Assembly: GCF_031846245.1 (NCBI RefSeq)
Contig: NZ_JAVRIC010000017.1
Location: forward strand, 1 to 64,000
Direction of reading: 5' to 3'
Length of the DNA: 64,000 nucleotides
DNA from: Banduia mediterranea
GTDB lineage: Bacteria; Pseudomonadota; Gammaproteobacteria; Nevskiales; Nevskiaceae
The translations under genes were made by a program, and so were the position numbers. Below, one piece after another: positions 8,717 to 17,345 of the stretch. The stretch's first letter is position 1. Each line of letters begins with the position of its first letter. The notes beneath the pieces are model-generated. The model worked only from the letters and a program-made list of their open reading frames with translations. It was not told where the DNA came from and made no database searches.

Positions 8717-10243
8717 ATGAGCACGCTGCAACAGCGGTTTCCGAATCACTACAGCGACGCGCCCGCGCGTCTGCAAGCCTACGAAATCCCCGAACGTGGC
8801 GAGCCCGGCAAGGCCGCCGGTCTGCTGCTTCCCGCCAGCGAATCCGAAGTCGGCGAGATGTTGCGCACCGCCAATGAAACGGGTGCGCGGCTGGTCATCA
8901 GCTCCGGTCGTACCGGCCTGGTCGAGGCGCAACGTCCCGAAGGCGAGATCGTGCTGTCGCTGGAGAAGCTGCAACAGCCGCTGAGCTTCAGTCTGGCGGA
9001 CGGGCGCAGTTTCGATTTCGAGACCGGCCTGGCGCCCGAGGCGCACGGCGATGCCTTGGCGGCCTGGTGGCGCGACGCAGGCAAGCCGTCCGTCGACGGC
9101 GCCAGCATCCTCGTCGAGGGCGCGATGGCAGTGGATGCGCTCAACCAGATTCTCGCGCCGATCGATCTGATGTTTCCGATGGAAATGGGCTCAAGCAGCG
9201 CCGCCACGGTCGGCGCCTGTGTCGCCAATGCCTCGGCCGGCGCCAATGCCGTGTGCTACGGCACGGCCACCCATATGTGTCTCTCGGCATCCGGCTACTG
9301 GGGCAATGGCGAACCCAGCGGCAACTGCACAGCGACCAGATGGCGTCTGCCGTCGCCGGACGCGCTGGCGATCGATTCCGCATCCGTGAATACCGACTGG
9401 GGCCTGATCGGCAGCCAGGGTGCGTTTGGCGTGATCACTCAGTTGCGCCTGCGGACCTATCCGGTGCCAATGCAGCGCGAGGCCGCAATGTTGCCGGTGG
9501 CCGACATGCCGGCCGCGATGCGGATACTCGGCGCTGCACGCGCCGCGTTTCCGGGTGAGGTCGAGGAATTCGAGTTCATCGGCCGCAGCGCGCTGGAACT
9601 GGTACGTGGCCTGCGCGGAGACGCCTTTCGTTGGCCGTTCGAGACCGATCCCGGTGCGCCGTATTTCGTGTTGCTGCAACTCAAGACCCCGGACCCCAAC
9701 ATCGATCTGGCGGCGCGTCTCTACGAATTCCTGGCGGGTGAGCTGGATTTGCAGGATGAGCTGATCGGCTATGCACCGCTGCCGGTGCTCAAGGCGATCC
9801 GTCATTCGATTACCGAAGCCAGCAACCATCGCATGCGTGCACTCGGCGGTGGCCGGCTGAGCTTCGATACGGCCACGCCGGTGGCGGTATTCGGCGACTA
9901 TCTCGCCGGATTGCAGGCTCAGCTCGAAGCCGATTTTCCGCAGGTCGAATGGATTGCTTTCGGCCATGCCGGCGTCGGTGGCGCGCATCTGCATCTGTTG
10001 GGTACGCGCGAATCGCCGGTCAAGGCCAGTGCGGCCGCGTTGATCCGTCGCGTGATCGACGTCACGCTGGCCCATGGCGGCACCTTCAGCGCCGAGCACG
10101 GCATCGGTCCGAAATGGGCCGAGGAGTATGCGGCGCATACGACACCCGAGACGCTGGAAGGCTTGCTGGCCCAGAAGCGGCGCCTGGACCCGAACAATGT
10201 GCTGAATCCGCGCAGCTTCGGATTCGACCGCCTGCTGAAATAA
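8717..10243 (+). CDS. FAD-linked oxidase, GlcD/D-lactate dehydrogenase type
   Basis: A 508-residue cytoplasmic flavoprotein of the VAO/GlcD family that should oxidise a 2-hydroxy acid. The FAD_binding_4 domain covers about residues 35-225, including the pyrophosphate-binding stretch EMGSSSAATVGACVANASAG. The C-terminal cap ends in GGTFSAEHGIGPKWAEE (the histidine typical of the active site) and KRRLDPNNVLNP, a hallmark of D-lactate and D-2-hydroxyglutarate dehydrogenases. There are no adjacent GlcE or GlcF iron-sulfur genes, so it is a stand-alone enzyme; the exact substrate is open. Confidence 0.88.
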   Translation: MSTLQQRFPNHYSDAPARLQAYEIPERGEPGKAAGLLLPASESEVGEMLRTANETGARLVISSGRTGLVEAQRPEGEIVLSLEKLQQPLSFSLADGRSFDFETGLAPEAHGDALAAWWRDAGKPSVDGASILVEGAMAVDALNQILAPIDLMFPMEMGSSSAATVGACVANASAGANAVCYGTATHMCLSASGYWGNGEPSGNCTATRWRLPSPDALAIDSASVNTDWGLIGSQGAFGVITQLRLRTYPVPMQREAAMLPVADMPAAMRILGAARAAFPGEVEEFEFIGRSALELVRGLRGDAFRWPFETDPGAPYFVLLQLKTPDPNIDLAARLYEFLAGELDLQDELIGYAPLPVLKAIRHSITEASNHRMRALGGGRLSFDTATPVAVFGDYLAGLQAQLEADFPQVEWIAFGHAGVGGAHLHLLGTRESPVKASAAALIRRVIDVTLAHGGTFSAEHGIGPKWAEEYAAHTTPETLEGLLAQKRRLDPNNVLNPRSFGFDRLLK

Positions 10244-10344
10244 ATCGGTTCGTCAGACGCTCTGCGCTCAGACCTTGGTCGCGGTCCGGCGATGCCGTCC
10301 GCGCGGGTGCGTAGAATGCGCGCCTCGATCGGTACACGTTACTC

Positions 10345-11241
10345 ATGTCCTCGTTCCTGCTACTGCTGATCTGCCTGGGGCTCGGCGTGCTGTTCGCGCG
10401 CTCGGGCCGTCTGCCGCGCGATGCGCCCGCCGTGATCAATGCCTGGATCATCGACTTGGCGTTGCCGGCGCTGGTCATGGAGCTGCTGCCGAAACTCGAC
10501 TTCCGTCTGGACGTCTGGTATCTCGCGCTGTCGCCCTGGCTGGTGTTCATCGGCTCCTGGCTGCTGTTCGACCGGATCGGCCGGCGCCTGCAATGGTCGC
10601 GTGGGCGCATCGGCGCAGTCGTGCTGACCTGCGGGCTCGGCAACACCGCCTTCATGGGTTATCCCCTGATCGAAGCCCTGCGCGGTCGTGAAGCGATGGG
10701 CCTGGCGGTGCTGGGCGACCAGCTCGGCACCTTCATCGTTCTGTCCACCGGCGCCGTGGTGGCTGCGGCGATCTACGCCGGGCGCGAGCCGCATCCACGC
10801 GCGATCGCCCGGCGCGTACTTACATTCCCTCCGTTCATCGGTCTGGTGATCGGACTCATTGCCGCCGCGGCCGGAGGTTGGCCGCCGGTCGTGGACGAGG
10901 TGCTCACGCGCCTCGGCAGCACGCTGACGCCGCTGGCGCTGTTCTCGGTCGGCCTGCAGTTTCAGCTGGGTTTCGGGAGCGGCCAGCGCGCGCCGCTGGT
11001 GCTGGGCCTGGGCTGGAAACTGATGCTGGCGCCGCTGCTGGTGTGGCTGGTCGGCGTGCCCCTGGGGATTCGTGGCCTGCCGCTGACCGTCAGCGTCTTG
11101 GAAGCAGCGATGGCGCCGATGGTCTCGGCCGGCATTCTTGCCGGACAGTTCGGTCTCGATCCCAGGCTTGCCAACAGCATCGTCGGTGTAGGTACTCTGG
11201 TTTCCCTGCTCAGTGTGCCGCTGGCGCACCTGCTGCTGTAG
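10345..11241 (+). CDS. AEC-family permease
   Basis: A 298-residue integral membrane protein with about ten helices in two inverted repeats, matching the auxin efflux carrier (AEC/Mem_trans) family. Bacterial members move small organic acids and similar solutes. The charged helix breaks (NAWIIDLALPALVM near 30-45 and SVLEAAMAPMVSAGILA near 255-272) are characteristic. It follows the hydroxy-acid oxidase by about 100 bp in the same direction, so it could import or export that enzyme's substrate. A second AEC member is found at 52.3 kb. Confidence 0.85.
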   Translation: MSSFLLLLICLGLGVLFARSGRLPRDAPAVINAWIIDLALPALVMELLPKLDFRLDVWYLALSPWLVFIGSWLLFDRIGRRLQWSRGRIGAVVLTCGLGNTAFMGYPLIEALRGREAMGLAVLGDQLGTFIVLSTGAVVAAAIYAGREPHPRAIARRVLTFPPFIGLVIGLIAAAAGGWPPVVDEVLTRLGSTLTPLALFSVGLQFQLGFGSGQRAPLVLGLGWKLMLAPLLVWLVGVPLGIRGLPLTVSVLEAAMAPMVSAGILAGQFGLDPRLANSIVGVGTLVSLLSVPLAHLLL

Positions 11242-11286
11242 CACGCCGGCCCTGGGCTCGGCACCGACCGGACGGAGATGATTCCA

Positions 11287-11502
11287 ATGCCAGTGATCTT
11301 TCGACCTCTGCTTGCCTTCACTCTCCTGGCGCTGTCCGCCTGCGGCGGAACCAGTGGCGGTGCGACCGCGGTCTATGGCACCTATGAAGGGGTGATTCCC
11401 TGCGCGGATTGCGCGGGAATCACGGAATCAGTTTCATCGTCATCACGGGCTCTCCTTCGGCTGAGGATTGCATCCTCGTCGTTCGCGGTGAGCTTGCGCT
11501 GA
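11287..11502 (+). pseudogene. Truncated NlpE-like copper-response lipoprotein
   Basis: The frame opens with a lipoprotein signal (lipobox LSAC) and then gives YGTYEGVIPCADCAGI, the highly recognisable CADC segment of the NlpE N-terminal domain. After that the frame changes to serine/arginine-rich sequence unlike NlpE and stops after 71 residues, whereas NlpE N-domain proteins need at least about 130. The 3' part of the gene is therefore lost. I use the second ATG (11287), which has GGAG upstream. Intact NlpE senses outer-membrane lipoprotein and copper stress and signals through Cpx. Confidence 0.6.
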
Positions 11503-11534
11503 ACCTGTCACCAGGTTTGACTTAGGTTTGACTT
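11502..11534. promoter_or_regulatory. Palindrome plus tandem 11-bp repeat, orphan promoter
   Basis: AACCTG-TCAC-CAGGTT (11502-11517) is a perfect dyad. Its right arm begins two head-to-tail copies of AGGTTTGACTT (11513-11523 and 11524-11534). On the minus strand a ribosome site and a tiny frame (MTMKLIP, stop) lie at about 11.43-11.45 kb. This looks like a regulated promoter left behind after its genes were deleted. A MerR- or ArsR-type regulator would fit the arsenic-related fragment alongside; that is inference. Confidence 0.4.
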
Positions 11535-11583
11535 GAAGTCGGCTCGGGTGAACGCTGATGCCCCGGGTCACAGGACAGCAGAC

Positions 11584-11766
11584 ATGCGCAACACCTCCGG
11601 CAGTAGCACCGGCTGTTTCGATCCCGCAGATCTTGCCAAGTTCGGCAACATAGGCGAGCACGGCCCTGAACACGCTGACTTGTTCTTCAAGTACTACGGC
11701 GCGCTTCGGCTGCACCGCCGCCGGCGGCGGCGGCGGCAGTTCCTGTGGGGGGGGGCGACGGCCTGA
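11584..11766 (+). pseudogene. Fragment of arsenosugar-associated AhpD-like protein
   Basis: The first 35-40 residues (FDPADLAKFGNIGEHGPEHA, then DLFFKYYGAL) match, from memory, the N-terminus of the carboxymuconolactone decarboxylase/AhpD-like protein encoded beside arsenosugar synthesis genes. That protein continues into a CxxC redox helix, which is missing here. Instead the frame runs into a CGG-repeat run of arginines and a nine-base G tract and stops at 60 residues. It is a 5' remnant or a recombination joint. No ArsM or ArsS gene is visible nearby. Confidence 0.45.
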
Positions 11767-11815
11767 ACTGATTTTTCAGTTGCTTGTCCTTGCGCCTTTG
11801 CGAGAAACAAGGGCG
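11766..11815. repeat. Half copy of the CTTTGCGCC-type dispersed repeat
   Basis: This segment carries CCTTGCGCCTTTGCGAGAAA, one arm of the element seen in full at 13.1, 53.3 and 54.6 kb. It lies at the junction between the broken genes and the ATPase gene, which suggests it marks an old rearrangement end. Confidence 0.5.
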
Positions 11816-11833
11816 GTTGCTCTGGCCGCCTCT

Positions 11834-12970
11834 TCAGCCGAGACGCTCGATCAGCCCGGCCAAGTGTGTCACCACGACGGGCATCCCCTTGTAACGGCGC
11901 CGGGTTACGCGCGGGACATCCTGCGTGACCAGAAAGTTTTCTCCTTCCGGATATTTGCGTCGAAACACCGTCAGCGCCGAGGGATCGAATTCATCGGCCG
12001 ACCATTTGCATTCAATGGCGACGGGTGGGCCGCCACGCCGCGTCAGCACGAAATCCAGCTCGTGGCCTTGCTTGTCGCGCCAGTATTGAATTTGTCGGTG
12101 CTGAAAATGGGCATGCAGTTCGTTGAGTACATAATGCTCCCAGAGTTGGCCCAGGTCTTCCCGGCGTAGCATCGACCAGCCGCGGTAGTAGCTGACAAAC
12201 CCTGTATCGAAGCCGTAGACCTTTGGTGCGGAAACGATCTCCGCGGATTTTCCGGTGGAAAACGGACGCACGACATGCGCGACGAAGGTTGATTCCAGGA
12301 CCGCGAGGTAGTTCGAGATGGTTGTCCGGCTGACTTCGCAGGGCCGTGCATAGCGGGTGGCCTCGAAAATACCGCCGCTGGCTGCGAGCAGGAGTTCGAC
12401 AAAGCGCAGAAAGGAATGGCGCCGTTCGAGTCTGAAAAGTTCCAGGATGTCCTTGGCCCAGTACGCGTCCATCCATTCCTGAAAATCCCGCTCGGCTAGG
12501 GATTCGGCGAGCAGGAAGGGTGGCAGCCCGCCACGATGCAGCCTCGTCTCCAGATCCGGCGTGTGGAATGCCTGGGTGTCGGCGGAAGTCGCCGGTGTCA
12601 GCCACAGCTCCGCCTTGCGGCCGGCGAGCGTATCGCGAAATTTGCTGGCGGCTCCGAGTGTGGAAGATCCGGTTGCAAGGATGCGGCTTGTCGGAAAGTG
12701 GTCGGCCGCGATCTTGAGAAGCTCCGAAGGATTGTCCAGGCGGTGAATCTCGTCCAGTACAACGCGCCGGCCTTCCAGGCTTTCGAGAAAGCCTTCCGGA
12801 TCGTCCATAAGCCGTCGTGTTCGCGGCAGTTCGCAGTCGAAATATTCGATATCGGGCAGCGAACGGCACAGCGTGGTCTTGCCCACGCGGCGTACGCCAG
12901 ACAGCCAGAGTACGGAGCGCTGCCGCCACAGATCCTCGATTCGCCGTTGCCATAATGGACGAGTCTGCAT
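11834..12970 (-). CDS. AAA_14/DUF4143-type ATPase
   Basis: A 378-residue protein with an N-terminal AAA+ module and a C-terminal DUF4143 nuclease-fold module. Walker A is GVRRVGKTTL near residue 25 and Walker B is RRVVLDEIH near 70. The winged-helix-like middle (CEVSRTTISNYLAVLEST) is followed by the motif region YWRDKQGHELDFVL and AIECKW near the end, the PD-(D/E)xK-like residues typical of DUF4143. These proteins are common accessory genes of unknown role. The gene is isolated among degraded sequence and has a striking double palindrome over its start, so it is likely autoregulated. Confidence 0.85.
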   Translation of the reverse strand: MQTRPLWQRRIEDLWRQRSVLWLSGVRRVGKTTLCRSLPDIEYFDCELPRTRRLMDDPEGFLESLEGRRVVLDEIHRLDNPSELLKIAADHFPTSRILATGSSTLGAASKFRDTLAGRKAELWLTPATSADTQAFHTPDLETRLHRGGLPPFLLAESLAERDFQEWMDAYWAKDILELFRLERRHSFLRFVELLLAASGGIFEATRYARPCEVSRTTISNYLAVLESTFVAHVVRPFSTGKSAEIVSAPKVYGFDTGFVSYYRGWSMLRREDLGQLWEHYVLNELHAHFQHRQIQYWRDKQGHELDFVLTRRGGPPVAIECKWSADEFDPSALTVFRRKYPEGENFLVTQDVPRVTRRRYKGMPVVVTHLAGLIERLG

Positions 12971-13016
12971 GCAAGCATGTTTGCACTTGGTATGACCATA
13001 TGCAAATCTACTTGCA
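12970..13016. promoter_or_regulatory. Nested 47-bp palindromic operator of the ATPase gene
   Basis: Two TGCAA-N6-TTGCA dyads (12970-12985 and 13001-13016) lie with centres 31 bp apart, three helical turns. Between them TGGT-ATG-ACCA (12988-12998) is centred exactly on their midpoint (12993). The first dyad shares its edge with the start codon of the ATPase gene, so a protein bound here would block translation initiation or transcription. The proposed autoregulation is inference. Confidence 0.6.
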
Positions 13017-13073
13017 TCTGGTCTATTACTACACCGCGAGGCCGCAGGTTCCTGCGGCTGGGTGACGGCCTAA

Positions 13074-13197
13074 CCGATTTTTGTTTCGCGCAAAGGCGCA
13101 AAGCCGCCAAGAAAAATAAAAATCTATAAAAACAACAGACTTGAACCGATTTTCTGGTTGCTTCTCTTTGCGCCTTAGCGTCTTTGCAGGAAACAAA
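13074..13197. repeat. Full copy of the CTTTGCGCC-type palindromic element
   Basis: An arm reading GCGCAAAGGCGCAAAG (from 13088) and a converging arm CTTTGCGCCTTAGCGTCTTT (from 13166) flank an AT-rich centre of about 50 bp. It fills most of the gap between the ATPase gene and rmuC and probably forms an RNA hairpin. Related full copies occur at 53.29 and 54.55 kb. Confidence 0.65.
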
Positions 13198-13221
13198 AGC
13201 TGTTGCTTTCAGCCCTGGGAC

Positions 13222-14556
13222 TCAGCTTCCTTCAGCCTCGTCCGGCGCCTCAAGCGCTTCGTTGTCCTCGTTCGCCTCGCGGACCAGATCGGCCGGCAGC
13301 GCCTTGCTGGCGCGGGCGCCCATCACCCGCAGTTGCTCGGTGCGGCGCACGAGGTTGCCGCGGCCGTCGATGAGGCGTTTGCGCGCTGTGTCGTAGGCGT
13401 TCTGGGCCTTGCCGAGCTTGTCGCCGACGTCGGACAGCGCCATCTCGAACAGCACGAACTGGTCGTAGAGCTTGCCGGCCTCCTCGGCGATCTTTTGCGC
13501 GTTCTGGCCCTGGCGTTCGATTTTCCAGAGGTTTTCCACGGTGCGCAGCGTCGGCAGCAGGGTCGACGGCGACACCAGCGCCACGTTGCGCGCCAGCGCA
13601 TCTTCATACAGATCCGGCGCGGCCCGCAGGGCTTCGATGTAGGCGGCTTCGGACGGCACGAACATCAGCACGAAGTCCAGCGATTCGATGCCCGGTAGCT
13701 CCTGGTATTCCTTGACCGACAGTCCCTTGATGTGGCCGCGCACCGATTGCACGTGTTCGGCCAGCCGCTGGCGGCGCTCGTTGTCGTCCAGTGCCGCTCC
13801 GAGGCGGGAAAACGCCGTCAGCGAGACCTTGGCATCCACAATCACATCGCGCCCGTCCGGCAGATGCACCACCGCGTCCGGTCGGCGCCGGCCGCCTTCG
13901 ATACTGATGTTGACCTGGGTCTCATATTCGCGCCCACGCTCCAGCCCGGACAGCTCGAAGATGCGTTCCAGAATCATCTCGCCCCAGGCGCCCTGTGTTC
14001 TCGTTTCGCCCTTCAGTGCGTTAGCGAGGTTATTGGCATCCGAGGAAACCTGTTGCGAGAGCTTTTGCAGATTGACGATTTCCGACTTGAGCGCAAGGCG
14101 ATCCCGGGTTTCGTGCTCGTAGGTCTGTTTGACCTGTTGTTCGAAATGACCGATGCGCTCGCGCAGCGGATTCAGCAGATTTTCGATCTGTTCGCGGTTG
14201 CTCTCGGAAAACCGCTTGGATTTCTCTTCGAGAATTTCCTGCGACAGCTGTTTGAAACGCGTGGCCATTTCCTCACGCGTGGATTCCAGCAGCTTGAGCT
14301 TCTCGGCGGAGGATTCGAGCTGTGCGGCCAGTGTGGCGCGATTGGCGGCGAGTTCGCTGTCGAGACGCCGACTTTCCGCCTGCGCGCGGTCGATCTGTTC
14401 ACGTTGCCGTTCGAGTTCGGTGCGCTGCGCATCGACCTGGGCGTCACTGCGCAGCAGGCGACCCCGTAGCAGCAGTCCGGTGACGACGATGCCGATCAGC
14501 ACGCCCAGGACGAGGCTGCAGGCCGCCGCCAGTGCCGGTGATTCGAGAAGTTCCAT
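13222..14556 (-). CDS. rmuC: DNA recombination protein RmuC
   Basis: A 444-residue member of the RmuC family, which limits inversions between short inverted repeats and carries a restriction-endonuclease-like fold. The order is an N-terminal membrane anchor (residues about 8-30), a long coiled coil (about 35-190) and the conserved core. The core includes GETRTQGAWGEMILERIFE, RRRPDAVVHLPDGRDVIVDAKVS and YQELPGIESLDFVLMFVPSE, all family signatures. It appears monocistronic. A genome rich in palindromic repeats, as this one is, is a natural setting for its activity. Confidence 0.95.
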   Translation of the reverse strand: MELLESPALAAACSLVLGVLIGIVVTGLLLRGRLLRSDAQVDAQRTELERQREQIDRAQAESRRLDSELAANRATLAAQLESSAEKLKLLESTREEMATRFKQLSQEILEEKSKRFSESNREQIENLLNPLRERIGHFEQQVKQTYEHETRDRLALKSEIVNLQKLSQQVSSDANNLANALKGETRTQGAWGEMILERIFELSGLERGREYETQVNISIEGGRRRPDAVVHLPDGRDVIVDAKVSLTAFSRLGAALDDNERRQRLAEHVQSVRGHIKGLSVKEYQELPGIESLDFVLMFVPSEAAYIEALRAAPDLYEDALARNVALVSPSTLLPTLRTVENLWKIERQGQNAQKIAEEAGKLYDQFVLFEMALSDVGDKLGKAQNAYDTARKRLIDGRGNLVRRTEQLRVMGARASKALPADLVREANEDNEALEAPDEAEGS

Positions 14557-14715
14557 CAGGAGATTGTAAGCGTGTCGAACCGTTCACCGGCCGGCCGCAT
14601 CCAAAAGCCGGTCAGGCCCGTATCACTGTTCGTAAGCCAAAGCGGCGTTTGTCGAGGTTTGCATGAACCAGCCTGGGCATACGCCTGAATATCGATTGGG
14701 AATGAACACAAGAAT

Positions 14716-14781
14716 GTCTAATGGCCATGCCGCAAGCGGGCGAGAGTAGCTCGGCATCACGCAGTGCGTGATTCACGTTAA
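14716..14781 (-). repeat. Dispersed repeat A, copy 1
   Basis: On the minus strand this reads TTAACGTGAATCACGC, then a CGTGATGCCGA arm and CTCGCCCGCTTGCGGCATGG. The same series of blocks occurs at 26.33 and 47.93 kb. The TAA stop codon of moeA lies in the repeat's first bases, so the element abuts the gene without a spacer. The short dyad GTGAATCACGC/GCGTGAT can form a hairpin and may act as a 3' end for the operon. Confidence 0.65.
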
Positions 14782-15974
14782 ATCGGCATCCACCGCACCC
14801 AGGTGGGTGCCGTGCTGCCGCGTGGTATTCGGGCCAGGGCATTGGCCTGCGCCAGGTTGCCGAGCATGTGCGAGGCCTGTCCGCCCAGGGCTTCGAAATT
14901 GCAGCGGCCGTCGTCGGTGTAGTCGATGATGCCGCGCACCCAGCGTACCCGGGTCGGTTCTGGCTGGATGGTCTCGCCCTTGACGGTCGCGAACCGTGAC
15001 CATTCGCGCGGCGGCTCCATGCCCTGCATGCGCAGGATCGCCGTACGCACGTAGATCAGCAGGTTGACCAGCACCGAGCCCGGATTTCCGGGCAAACCGA
15101 ACAGCAGGCGGCCGGCACGCTCGGCGACGAACAGTGGCATGCCGGGCTTCTGCGCAACCTTCCACAACACCTCGCGTGCGCCGATGGCCCTGGCCGCGGC
15201 TGGAACGTAGTCATGGTCGCCGACCGAGACGCCGCCGCAGCTCAGCACCATGTCGGCATCTGCGAACGCACGTTCCAGAGCATTGCGGGTGTCCGCCTCG
15301 TGGTCAGGGACATGCTCCACGCGCAGCGGCGGTATGCCCCAGGACGTCAACCATGCGGCCAGCTGCGGGCCATTCGAATCCGGAATTTGGCCCAGTCGCA
15401 GCTTGCTGCCATCCGACACGATTTCGTCGCCGGTGGTCAGAACCACGATACGCGGCGGTTGGCGCACGCTGACATTTTCGACGCCGGCCGTCGCCAGCGG
15501 AGCGATCAGCGCCGGCGTGACCAGGGTCCCGACCTTTGCAATGACGCTGCCCTCACGGCATTCCTCGCCTTGCGGACGAATGTCGGTGCCGGGACCGACC
15601 GCTTCGACGATGTCGATGGCGGCGTTCCGCTTGCGGGTTTTCTCCTGACGGACCACGGTGTCGGCACCGCTCGGCAGCATGCCGCCGGTGAGGATGCGCA
15701 TCGCCGTGCCGGGCTTGAGGTCCGGTGCCTGCGACTGCGCCGCCGCGGCGACGTGGCCGCTCAGCGGCAGGGTCTGCGGCAGTGCCGTCAGATCCTGATG
15801 GCGCAGTGCGTAACCGTCCACGGCGCTTTGTGTGAAGCGCGGCAGATCGAAATGCGCGCGTGCCGGTTCGGCCAGGACGCAGTGCACGGCTTCGGTCAGG
15901 GGTACGCGCACGGCATGCAGCGGTTGGGTCGCCGCAGCGATCAGATTGAGCGCATCTTCGACACTTTTCAGCAT
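14778..15974 (-). CDS. moeA: Molybdopterin molybdenumtransferase MoeA
   Basis: MoeA inserts molybdenum into adenylated molybdopterin, completing Moco. The 398-residue protein shows the expected order: RFTQSAVDGYAL near residue 40, the GILTGGMLPSGADTVV-type segment near 110, the MoCF-like domain with TTGDEIVSDG and SCGGVSVGDHDYV, GKPGMPLF-like QKPGMPLF and the GLPGNPGS signature near 320. The ATG at 15974 overlaps the end of modC by 7 bp. It is the last gene of the nine-gene molybdenum operon. The stop codon sits in a dispersed repeat. Confidence 0.95.
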   Translation of the reverse strand: MLKSVEDALNLIAAATQPLHAVRVPLTEAVHCVLAEPARAHFDLPRFTQSAVDGYALRHQDLTALPQTLPLSGHVAAAAQSQAPDLKPGTAMRILTGGMLPSGADTVVRQEKTRKRNAAIDIVEAVGPGTDIRPQGEECREGSVIAKVGTLVTPALIAPLATAGVENVSVRQPPRIVVLTTGDEIVSDGSKLRLGQIPDSNGPQLAAWLTSWGIPPLRVEHVPDHEADTRNALERAFADADMVLSCGGVSVGDHDYVPAAARAIGAREVLWKVAQKPGMPLFVAERAGRLLFGLPGNPGSVLVNLLIYVRTAILRMQGMEPPREWSRFATVKGETIQPEPTRVRWVRGIIDYTDDGRCNFEALGGQASHMLGNLAQANALARIPRGSTAPTWVRWMPI

Positions 15975-16660
15975 GGGTCCACCATCGTACCGGGCGGCGT
16001 TTCGTCGCAGGATGCGCCGTACGCTTCGGTTTCCAGAGCCAGAATTTGGGTGGCCAATCGCCGTAGTTCGGCACCGGCGTGGCTCACATATAGCATTGGC
16101 AAGCCGCTCGCGTCTCGCACGCGTTCGATGCAACTCAGCACTTCGTCACGGCCACGCGCGTCCAGAGCGGACACCGGCTCGTCGAGCAGCAGCAGTCGAG
16201 GTGCCGCCAGCACCGCGCGAGCAATCGCCACACGCTGCGTCTCGCCGCCGGAGAGTCCGTCGACCTTGCGCTGCAGCAAGGGCGCCAGACCCAGCAGTGC
16301 AATCACGGTGTCGCGATCCAGCGCGGGCGTGGCGGTGGCGCGGCGTGCGGCGTAGGCAAGGTTGCCGAGAACATCCAGATGCGTGAACAGGCGCGCATCC
16401 TGGAACACTGCGACGACCCGCCGCCGGTGCGGGGCAACGAAGACGGCTTGCGCGCTGTCCTGCAGCACTTCGCCATTGAAAAGCACGCGGCCCCGCGCCT
16501 GGGGCTCCAGTCCGGCCAGCACGCGCAGCAGACTGGTCTTGCCGGCGCCAGACGGCCCGCTGATGCCGAGAATGCCGTTCCAGCGGCGATGCGTGGACAT
16601 TCGCAGCAATTGCGGAGGACGACTCAGGCTGAAGTCGATCTGGAGTTCGTTGTCGCTCAT
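15968..16660 (-). CDS. modC: Molybdate ABC transporter ATPase, short form
   Basis: This subunit powers molybdate import. The 230 residues contain Walker A GPSGAGKTSLLR, Q-loop, signature LSGGETQRVAIARA, Walker B LLLLDEP and H-loop LYVSH. A standard ModC has about 350 residues with a C-terminal Mop/TOBE molybdate-binding domain; that domain is absent here and the frame closes cleanly on moeA, so this is a short natural form and not an obvious break. It is preceded by modB with 7 bp spacing. Confidence 0.93.
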   Translation of the reverse strand: MSDNELQIDFSLSRPPQLLRMSTHRRWNGILGISGPSGAGKTSLLRVLAGLEPQARGRVLFNGEVLQDSAQAVFVAPHRRRVVAVFQDARLFTHLDVLGNLAYAARRATATPALDRDTVIALLGLAPLLQRKVDGLSGGETQRVAIARAVLAAPRLLLLDEPVSALDARGRDEVLSCIERVRDASGLPMLYVSHAGAELRRLATQILALETEAYGASCDETPPGTMVDPC

Positions 16661-16667
16661 TCCTGAT

Positions 16668-17339
16668 TCAGCGGACCACCATCGGGAAGCGCCGATTGAG
16701 TCCGTAGACCACCATCAGCACCACATAGGATACGAGCACGATCAATGCCGAAAGCTGATGGGCCGCCGCATAGTCGTGGCGTTCCACGGCTTCGAAGATC
16801 GCGATCGAGACCACGCGTGTTTCCTGCGGGATGCTGCCGCCGACCATCAGCACCACGCCGAATTCGCCGAGGGTGTGAGCAAAGCCCAGTACCGCCGCCG
16901 TCAGAAAGCCGCGCTTCGCCAGCGGCAGCGCGACCGTGAAGAACGCATCGAGCCGGGACGCGCCGAGCGTCCACGCCGCTTCCAGCGGCCTGCGACCGAT
17001 CGCCTCGAAGGCGGTCTGCAAGGGTTGCACCACGAACGGCAGCGAATAGAACACCGAGGCCAGCACCAGGCCACTGAAGGAAAACGTCAGCGTGCCTCCG
17101 GTCAGGTCCACCCACAGGCTGCCGAGCGGTCCCTTGGGACCGAGCACGATCAGCAGATAGAAGCCGAGTATCGTCGGCGGCAACACCAGCGGCATGGCTA
17201 CCGCCGATTCGATCCAGACGCGAGCCTTGCTACGGGTATGCGCCAGCCACCAGGCCATCGGCGTGCCCACGATCAGCAGGGCGATGACAGTGGCGGCCGC
17301 CAGTTTCAGCGTGAGCCAGATCGGTTCGAGATCGGCCAT
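16668..17339 (-). CDS. modB: Molybdate ABC transporter permease
   Basis: The 223-residue inner-membrane subunit has about five helices and the ABC-permease EAA loop EAAWTLGASRLDAFFTVALPLAK near residue 140, which docks on the ATPase. The N-terminus LEPIWLTLKLA and the segment MPLVLPPTILGFYLLIVLG are typical of ModB. It lies between modA and modC with gaps of 6 and 7 bp, so translation is likely coupled. Confidence 0.95.
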   Translation of the reverse strand: MADLEPIWLTLKLAAATVIALLIVGTPMAWWLAHTRSKARVWIESAVAMPLVLPPTILGFYLLIVLGPKGPLGSLWVDLTGGTLTFSFSGLVLASVFYSLPFVVQPLQTAFEAIGRRPLEAAWTLGASRLDAFFTVALPLAKRGFLTAAVLGFAHTLGEFGVVLMVGGSIPQETRVVSIAIFEAVERHDYAAAHQLSALIVLVSYVVLMVVYGLNRRFPMVVR

Positions 17340-17345
17340 GGCCGT

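Noticed and set aside
11443-11715. A 90-residue minus-strand frame across the broken-gene region
   Set aside because: It runs antisense to the recognisable AhpD-like fragment and through the palindrome and tandem repeats.
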